Positions 44,345-49,377 of a stretch of DNA of 49,377 nt are shown here, piece after piece. The notes under the pieces are model-generated. The model made no database searches. It had not been told where the DNA came from and was given only the letters and a program-made list of their open reading frames with translations. Position 1 is the stretch's first letter. Each line of letters starts with the position of its first letter. The position numbers and the translations under genes are program-made. The stretch comes from Bacteroidales bacterium (lineage in GTDB: Bacteria > Bacteroidota > Bacteroidia > Bacteroidales > NBLH01): positions 1-49,377 of the forward strand of contig JAFGWC010000024.1 of NCBI GenBank assembly GCA_016937695.1. The letters are read 5' to 3'.

Positions 44345-44614
44345 TCAATCATCTTTTTTAATAATTATTTTTCCAATAGGAGTAATGTGATAATATTTAA
44401 TTTCGTTTCCAGATTCATTTATCCAATTGTAGCACAAATAATTATTTAACAACAAATGTGATAATACAGGATATAAATCTTTTCGTTCGTATTCTATTTT
44501 AAATTCGTTAAGATTTTTTTCAATCTCAAAAGCATTAGAGTATTTTTCATTTAAAATTTTTAAAATAAAATACTCTAATCTTGTTTTTGACTTAGAACTA
44601 TTTAATAGTTTCAT
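44345..44614 (-). CDS. Short PadR-like winged-helix protein
   Basis: The 89-residue product keeps the winged-helix core of PadR: 'RLEYFILKILNEKYSNAFEI', 'YPVLSHLLLNNYLCYNWINE', 'YYHITPIGKIII'. It stops where the PadR C-terminal dimer helix would begin. The wing lacks the usual 'G-P-x-R-K-Y-Y' in favour of 'NEIKYYHIT'. It is first of the four-gene set, directly behind a promoter that overlaps a palindrome. It may be a partial repressor that dimerises differently, or a decaying copy of the PadR at 43276-43620. Confidence 0.8.
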   Translation of the reverse strand: MKLLNSSKSKTRLEYFILKILNEKYSNAFEIEKNLNEFKIEYERKDLYPVLSHLLLNNYLCYNWINESGNEIKYYHITPIGKIIIKKDD

Positions 44615-45222
44615 AATACAATACTTTTTTATACACTATAACTTCTTATACAAAGATAAATAAAAAAAAAGGTACCATGCAAGACATAGTACCTTTTTTT
44701 TTAAAAATTTTACCTTATTTTTGTATTTGTCTAATTATCTGCATAGTATAATTTTCATTCGCTATAGTTTAAATATTCTGTGAAGCTTAATATTGTTTAC
44801 TTCTAATTAATTACCAGTATACTAATTACTCAAAAAATAAGGAATATCGATATTTAAAACCACACATAAAATCTAAGCTAGAGCCTTCTAAATTTAATTT
44901 AAGAATTCCAAAGACTATTAAAAAGAATAACTAGTATTGATTTATTCCATAATTTTTAGAATGTTATTAAGCATAATTACACATATAGTTAACATTAAGA
45001 AATTATTGCATTACGACAAATTTTATCACCAAAAAAAAGTTAAAAATCATTACACTGTCTGCCTTTTAATAAACTTAAAACTAAAAAGAAAAGACTGCCT
45101 ACTTAATCTTATAATTTTATTTTTTTATTGATTTCCTGATTCATGATATTTATCATATCTAAATGATTATCAAAAGCTTATTTTTAAAACTGCATCTATT
45201 TATTAATTAAAAACCTCAAACT
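44615..45222. other. Gene-free stretch between the PadR/PspC set and the symporter set
   Basis: These 608 bases separate divergent gene sets. They hold the promoter/palindrome at 44651-44693 and, near 44742 and 44817, partial words of the same palindrome (CATAGTA, AGTATACT). A 64-codon open stretch at 44937-45131 is AT-rich with poor codon character and is not accepted. No promoter of the TAnnTTTG type was found close to the GTG at 45223. Confidence 0.55.
44651..44693 (-). promoter_or_regulatory. Promoter of the PadR/PspC set overlapped by a palindrome (candidate operator)
   Basis: On the minus strand TTG (44682-44680), 21 bases, then TATCTTTG (44658-44651) fits the -33/-7 pattern, 37 bases before the ATG at 44614. 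GGTACCATG-CAAGA-CATAGTACC (44671-44693) is a 9+9 palindrome with one mismatch, and its centre holds the -33 TTG. A9 and T9 runs flank it, so it also looks like a bidirectional terminator, but no gene ends here. An operator for one of the PadR proteins fits the position best. Confidence 0.5.
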
Positions 45223-45975
45223 GTGGAAACTAAAAGTGATAATTACAACATCAGTTTCTTTAAGCCAACAACAGAGCTTGCTAGAATCAACAGAAATCTG
45301 ACAATTAAATTACTATTAATATGGGTAATTGCAATTTTCGGATTTCAAATTTTACTTCGAATAATTGAAAAACCAACACCCGAACCTGCATATATTGCAT
45401 ATAAACAAGTTTGGGATAAAATCAAATCTGAAAATGCATCATATGAAGAAAATCAGGTGTTTTTAAAATCTGCATTATCGGTTTTAGGCAAATTAAGTGT
45501 AAACACTGACGACAAAATAATTCTTGATAAAATTGTTAGCTCAGTTTCATACAAATTAATACCGGAAGAAAAAAAAGAAAACTTCATTAACGAAGTTATA
45601 GAATTTAACAAAATAAAAAGTGAAATTACAAGCCTTTCTGATAATAAATATGTAGTGCTTAAAACAGCAATTACATCAGAAGCTGCTTCATTTTTAGGCG
45701 TTAAAGATTATTCGCTTGAAGCAAAATTAATTCCTTTCGAACTGATTCCTGAAAACATGAAAAGAATTGATATTCAGAACAATGAGCTTGTAGAAGGTGT
45801 TATGTCAAAATATTTAATCCACAATCAATCATTCTTAACTGATTTCAAATTTCTTAGCTTTCCTTTTCATTATTTTTATACGGCAGTGTTTTTATTAATT
45901 CTTTTTGTTGGAATTTGCTGGTTTTATTGCTATAAAACTGATAAAATCCACGAAAAACTTGGAATTGAAGCATAA
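45223..45975 (+). CDS. Enlarged DUF4212-type symporter partner subunit
   Basis: The start is a GTG. The 250-residue product has helix 1 (about 27-47, 'LTIKLLLIWVIAIFGFQILL') and helix 2 (about 213-237), preceded by 'FLSFPFHYFY' and followed by 'CYKTDKIHEKLGIEA'. These two ends match DUF4212, a small protein of roughly 90 residues that precedes VC_2705-type sodium:solute symporters. Here about 150 residues (50-205), mostly helical and hydrophilic, are inserted between the two helices, on the external side if the usual topology holds. The symporter starts 31 bases after the stop. The insertion could gate the transporter or present substrate; function is inferred. Confidence 0.75.
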   Translation: METKSDNYNISFFKPTTELARINRNLTIKLLLIWVIAIFGFQILLRIIEKPTPEPAYIAYKQVWDKIKSENASYEENQVFLKSALSVLGKLSVNTDDKIILDKIVSSVSYKLIPEEKKENFINEVIEFNKIKSEITSLSDNKYVVLKTAITSEAASFLGVKDYSLEAKLIPFELIPENMKRIDIQNNELVEGVMSKYLIHNQSFLTDFKFLSFPFHYFYTAVFLLILFVGICWFYCYKTDKIHEKLGIEA

Positions 45976-46006
45976 GTCAAGAAAACATATTATTAAAAAA
46001 ATTATT

Positions 46007-47671
46007 ATGAAGAAAATATTATTAACAAGCATGCTTTTATCGCCCGCATTAGTTTTTGCAAATTCAGCTACACAATTAGAGGGCAGTTTTAAAGTTGGCC
46101 CAGCAATTATTTTAATATGCATATTAGTGCTATTTGTTCTGGTAGGAATAGTTTTTAGAGCAAAGGATACTGCAGACTTTTATGCAGCCGGACGAGGAAT
46201 ATCAAGAGTTGGATCTGGTATGGCAATTGCCTCAAACTGGATGAGTGCAGCTTCTTTTCTTGGAATGGCAGCTCTTATGTATGGCTATGGCTATCACGGA
46301 TTAGCTTATGTAATCGGATGGACAGGTGGTTATGTATTATTATTGATTTTGATGGCTGGTCAAATTAGAAAATATGGGAAGTATACTGCTGCTGATTTTA
46401 TTGGAGATAGATACTATTCACAAAGTCTAAGAGTAGTTGGTGCAATTGTAGCTATTTTTATTTCAATTGCATATTGTGTTGGTCAATTTGGCGGTATTGG
46501 TTTAATGTTCAAATGGATTTTGGGTATAGATTATGCTTGGGCTGTTATAATTGGCGGCAGTGTAGTTTTAACATACACACTTATTTCAGGTATGTTAGGT
46601 GTTACTAAAAACATGCAGATACAATATATTATTATCATTATTTCTTTCCTTATACCCTTATTTATACTTACTTATAAATTTGATTATTTCTGGATTTTAC
46701 CTCAAATAGGATATGGTGCACTAGTTTCAGATATTGTAACTGGAATTCCTGTTCCTGAAATTCAGAATATGGTAAACTCCTTTGGACATGATTTTGCAAT
46801 TTCTCCTAGTCCGGAATACGCAATGCCTTGGGATCCAGCATCTGGACAAACTTTTTTCCAATTTATGGCAATTGCTTTTTCTTTAATGATTGGTACTGCA
46901 GGTTTACCACACGTTATTCAGCGTTTTTATGTTGTTCCAAAATCAAGTGATGCTCGTTGGTCTGTTGTTTGGGGATTATTCTTCATATGTTTACTTTATT
47001 GGAGTTCTCCTGTTTATTCTGCTATGGGTGAAATTTTATCTACAAATAAAGAAGTAGGAAAATTAGCAAAAGATGCAATTGTAGTTTATACAGCACAACT
47101 TGGAAATGTTAATCCTCTTATAGTCGGATTATTAGCTGCTGGTGGTGTTTCAGCAGCATTTTCAACAGTTTCAGGACTTCTTGTTGCAGGAGCTTCAGCA
47201 TTCTCGCATGATATTTATGTTAAGGTATTAAGACCAGAAAGTACTCCAAAACAACAACTTGCTATGGCTCGTTATGGAACCGTTTTAATGGCTATTATTG
47301 TTTCTTTAATCGCACTTTTAGATTTAGCTTTAATCGGACAATTAGTTGCAATTGCTTTCTCTTTGGCAGGATGTACAATTTTTCCTCTATTTTTACTTGG
47401 AATTTGGTGGAGTGGTTCGAATAGAGCTGGCGCAAAAGCAGGCCTTATTGTTGGTGGAACTGTTTCGCTTATTGCATTAGTTTATTTTATTGCAGCAAAA
47501 CAAGGCATTATGCTTCCAGCCCATGAATTTATTTCTTATTGGTTAGGCGCTTGGTACTTTGCATGGATTGGTGCTCCTTTAGCAATTATATTCAATATCA
47601 TAGTTTCTAAAATGACAAAAGAAACTCCTATTGAAATTAAAAAATTCTTAGTTGAGCAAGTACATAGTTAA
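46007..47671 (+). CDS. VC_2705-type sodium:solute symporter (acetate permease-like)
   Basis: The ATG at 46007 (MKKILLTSMLLSPALVFANS) is preferred to a TTG at 45905 that would overlap the previous gene. The product has 554 residues and about thirteen membrane helices. 'TADFYAAGRGISRVGSGMAI' then 'ASNWMSAASFLGMAALMYGY', 'KYGKYTAADFIGDRY', 'GTAGLPHVIQRFYVVP', and 'AAFSTVSGLLVAGASAFSHD' are typical of the ActP-related VC_2705 subfamily, which usually works with a DUF4212 partner. The likely substrate is a short organic acid such as acetate, by family only. It lies between the DUF4212-like gene and a TPR gene two bases downstream. Confidence 0.93.
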   Translation: MKKILLTSMLLSPALVFANSATQLEGSFKVGPAIILICILVLFVLVGIVFRAKDTADFYAAGRGISRVGSGMAIASNWMSAASFLGMAALMYGYGYHGLAYVIGWTGGYVLLLILMAGQIRKYGKYTAADFIGDRYYSQSLRVVGAIVAIFISIAYCVGQFGGIGLMFKWILGIDYAWAVIIGGSVVLTYTLISGMLGVTKNMQIQYIIIIISFLIPLFILTYKFDYFWILPQIGYGALVSDIVTGIPVPEIQNMVNSFGHDFAISPSPEYAMPWDPASGQTFFQFMAIAFSLMIGTAGLPHVIQRFYVVPKSSDARWSVVWGLFFICLLYWSSPVYSAMGEILSTNKEVGKLAKDAIVVYTAQLGNVNPLIVGLLAAGGVSAAFSTVSGLLVAGASAFSHDIYVKVLRPESTPKQQLAMARYGTVLMAIIVSLIALLDLALIGQLVAIAFSLAGCTIFPLFLLGIWWSGSNRAGAKAGLIVGGTVSLIALVYFIAAKQGIMLPAHEFISYWLGAWYFAWIGAPLAIIFNIIVSKMTKETPIEIKKFLVEQVHS

Positions 47672-47673
47672 TT

Positions 47674-48444
47674 ATGACAAAAAATAGTTTTTTGAGTATA
47701 AATAAAGGAACAATAACAGTTATTATAATAATGACTGTTATTGTATCTATTGGAATAATAATTGCCTATTTATATTACGATAGTATTAATAAAGCTGAAG
47801 ACCCTAGAATTATAGAGGCCAAATATCAGTATAAAAAATATAATGTATTCGTGCAGAAAAATGATTACAAATCTGTTTTTGCAACTCTTGATACTATTGA
47901 AAATATATATTCTCAATTTGCTGATTATCAACGCTCTTATGAGATTGGAGTTGTTTACAACAATAAATCAGCAGTTTGGCTTACTTCTGCGTTGATAAAA
48001 GCTTCTAATGAACAAGAAAACCAATCTGATTTGGATAGTGCAAAAAAATACTCTGAAAAAAGTATAATTATTTACGATAATTGGATTAAAGAATTTGGCT
48101 ATTTATCGAAAGAAAATATTTTAAAAAAAGTTAAGGATTATTACATAATAAACCACATTTCATTTGAGAATAACGAAATAGATAAAATTATTGAAAAAAG
48201 AGTAGACGATATTTTAACAGCTCAAACAGAAACTATTAAAAGACTTTCTGTTGCTTATACAAACCTTGGAATTATCCAAAGACATAATTCTGAATATGAT
48301 AATGCAATAGCAAGTTACAAGAAAGCGCTTGAATTATGGGTAGGAAACAGAAATGCAAAAAACAACGTAAATATTTTACTTGGCCGGCCAATTGAAGAAG
48401 CTACAATGATTGAAAAACTTTTTCCTGAGGAAAAAGATAAATAG
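47674..48444 (+). CDS. Membrane-anchored TPR protein
   Basis: The start lies two bases after the symporter stop, so co-translation is likely. The 256 residues have one N-terminal membrane anchor (about 14-35, 'TVIIIMTVIVSIGIIIAYLY'). The rest is helical with at least one good TPR unit near the C-terminus ('AYTNLGIIQRHNSEYDNAIA' then SYKKALELW). The bulk is probably outside the cytoplasm. A TPR protein in this position could hold the transporter or porin in a complex, but there is no direct evidence. Confidence 0.8.
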   Translation: MTKNSFLSINKGTITVIIIMTVIVSIGIIIAYLYYDSINKAEDPRIIEAKYQYKKYNVFVQKNDYKSVFATLDTIENIYSQFADYQRSYEIGVVYNNKSAVWLTSALIKASNEQENQSDLDSAKKYSEKSIIIYDNWIKEFGYLSKENILKKVKDYYIINHISFENNEIDKIIEKRVDDILTAQTETIKRLSVAYTNLGIIQRHNSEYDNAIASYKKALELWVGNRNAKNNVNILLGRPIEEATMIEKLFPEEKDK

Positions 48445-48572
48445 AGACTAGTTTTTAAAGGTAGCTGAAACATTAAAAGCTATAACGCATTAAATATCAA
48501 TAAAATAATGTTTTGGGAATAATAATAAAAAAAATATCTTTAAATAAAATTAATGTATAAAAATAATTAAGA

Positions 48573-49377
48573 ATGAAAAAAATAATATTTTTAGTTTTAA
48601 TAATGGTTTTACCATTAATAAGTTTTTCGCAAGATGACAAAAAAGAAGAAACCAAATTTAAACTTGATTTTTCAGGATTTGTTAAAAATGATTTCTTTTG
48701 GGATACTAGAAAAACAGTAGCAGCGCGTGAAGGACACTTTTTACTTTTTCCTTCGCAAGTTGATAAGGATGCTGATGGAAAAGATATTAATGACAAAGCC
48801 AATTTCAATTTCCTTGCTATTCAAAGCAGATTATCAATAGGACTGAGCGGACCGGATGCTTTTGGAGCAAAAATTTCTGGAAAAATAGAAGGCGATTTCT
48901 TTGCGCAAGCAAATGACAATATAAACCTTTTAAGATTAAGACACGCTTTTGTTAAAATGAACTGGACAAAAACGGAATTGCTTTTTGGACAATATTGGAT
49001 TCCGATGTTTATTACTGATTGTTTTCCAGGAACTGTTTCATTCAATACCGGTGCCCCAATACAACCTTTTGGTAGAAACCCACAAATACGTTTATCTCAA
49101 AAACTGGGAAGTTTTAAATTTATTGCAATAGCCTCATCTCAAAGAGATTACACAAGCAGAGGCGCATTAGGTGCAAGCGGAGAATATTTAAGAAATTCTG
49201 CAATGCCTGAATTAAGTGTTCAAATACATTATGCAAAAGAAAAAGCATTTATTGCAGGTATTGGTGCAAGCTACAAGCAAATTGCACCGCAAGACACAAC
49301 AGGTTTAGGATTTGCAACTGATGAAACAGTTGGAAGTTTTAATGGGATTGCTTTTATGAAAATTAAAACACCACAGA
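48573..49377 (+). CDS. Outer-membrane porin-like protein (3' end outside window)
   Basis: The frame is open from ATG 48573 to the window edge (268 codons). It has a signal peptide (MKKIIFLVLIMVLPLISFSQ). Alternating strands follow, such as 'FKLDFSGFVKNDFFWDTRKT', 'SRLSIGLSGPDAFGAKISGK', 'FVKMNWTKTELLFGQYWIPM' and 'NTGAPIQPFGRNPQIRLSQK'. These resemble the beta-barrel of DcaP-like or other general porins. 'F-x-G-Q-x-W/Y' and 'P-x-R-N-P-Q-I-R' are recurring porin landmarks. It follows the TPR gene by 128 bases. It would admit the substrate across the outer membrane for the symporter upstream. Confidence 0.85.
   Translation, partial: MKKIIFLVLIMVLPLISFSQDDKKEETKFKLDFSGFVKNDFFWDTRKTVAAREGHFLLFPSQVDKDADGKDINDKANFNFLAIQSRLSIGLSGPDAFGAKISGKIEGDFFAQANDNINLLRLRHAFVKMNWTKTELLFGQYWIPMFITDCFPGTVSFNTGAPIQPFGRNPQIRLSQKLGSFKFIAIASSQRDYTSRGALGASGEYLRNSAMPELSVQIHYAKEKAFIAGIGASYKQIAPQDTTGLGFATDETVGSFNGIAFMKIKTPQ

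Noticed and set aside
44662-44702. Palindrome with A and T runs taken as an intrinsic terminator
   Set aside because: It lies between divergent gene sets where no transcript is expected to end, and it overlaps a promoter; operator is favoured, though a small RNA terminator is not excluded.
44937-45131. 64-codon open stretch (MIYSIIFRMLLSIITHIVNI...) as a small membrane protein
   Set aside because: Its composition follows the surrounding AT-rich non-coding DNA, and it has no recognisable signal, start context or neighbour.
1-49377. CRISPR arrays, tRNA or rRNA genes, insertion sequences, prophage or toxin-antitoxin loci
   Set aside because: Looked for on both strands by eye; no regular spacer array, cloverleaf, transposase, integrase or recognisable toxin pair was seen.

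Overview
The window is strongly AT-rich DNA from a member of the Bacteroidota. The evidence is a set of signal peptides ending in 'AQ', 'SQ' or 'CSK', promoter -7 elements of the form TAnnTTTG, almost no Shine-Dalgarno sequences before genes, 7TMR-DISM and PAS hybrid kinases, a sufBCDSE-sufT operon, and a purD/DUF6427 neighbourhood. I cannot name a genus.

Layout. 1-4.1 kb (minus): a secreted VWA-domain protein cut by the window edge, two small hypotheticals, and prfB with an intact programmed +1 frameshift site. 4.2-6.8 kb (plus): three secreted or membrane proteins in a row, the first built of about nine 36-residue repeats. 6.9-11 kb: a soluble PAS/PAS/PAS hybrid histidine kinase and an FHA-domain membrane protein. 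11-15.4 kb (minus): MaoC-like hydratase, MsrB-MsrA fusion, two-domain molybdenum hydroxylase. 15.6-22 kb (minus): the SUF iron-sulfur operon, transcribed sufB-C-D-S-E and then sufT. Between sufE and sufT sits a stem-closed element carrying a decayed four-helix-bundle (23S rRNA intervening-sequence type) ORF. 22-30 kb: bacteriohemerythrin, a GT39-like membrane glycosyltransferase, about 1.7 kb of decayed signalling genes, and a sodium:solute symporter that overlaps tail-to-tail with a 7TMR-DISM histidine kinase. 30-41.4 kb (mostly plus): purD, DUF6427, purQ, GNAT, lipoprotein, a ThiF/MoeB-like gene with one nonsense codon, rhodanese, Mrp/ApbC, NifU-like protein, a second GNAT, asd, a universal stress protein (minus) and ilvE. 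41.5-44.6 kb (minus): two consecutive PadR/PspC pairs. 45.2 kb to the end (plus): an enlarged DUF4212 subunit, its VC_2705-type sodium:solute symporter, a membrane-anchored TPR protein and an outer-membrane porin cut by the window edge.

How the genes work together. Iron-sulfur and sulfur handling dominates. SufBCDSE with SufT, then Mrp/ApbC with a NifU-like scaffold and a rhodanese/E1-like pair, form two separate assembly loci, and a [2Fe-2S] molybdenum hydroxylase next to suf is a likely client. The last four genes look like one uptake system running from outer-membrane pore to inner-membrane symporter.

The most unusual items are the stem-flanked intervening-sequence-like element inside the suf operon, the DUF4212 protein with a roughly 150-residue insertion, the nine-repeat secreted protein, the palindrome inside the PadR/PspC promoter, and several genes killed by point nonsense mutations. 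No tRNA, rRNA, CRISPR array or complete insertion sequence was seen.
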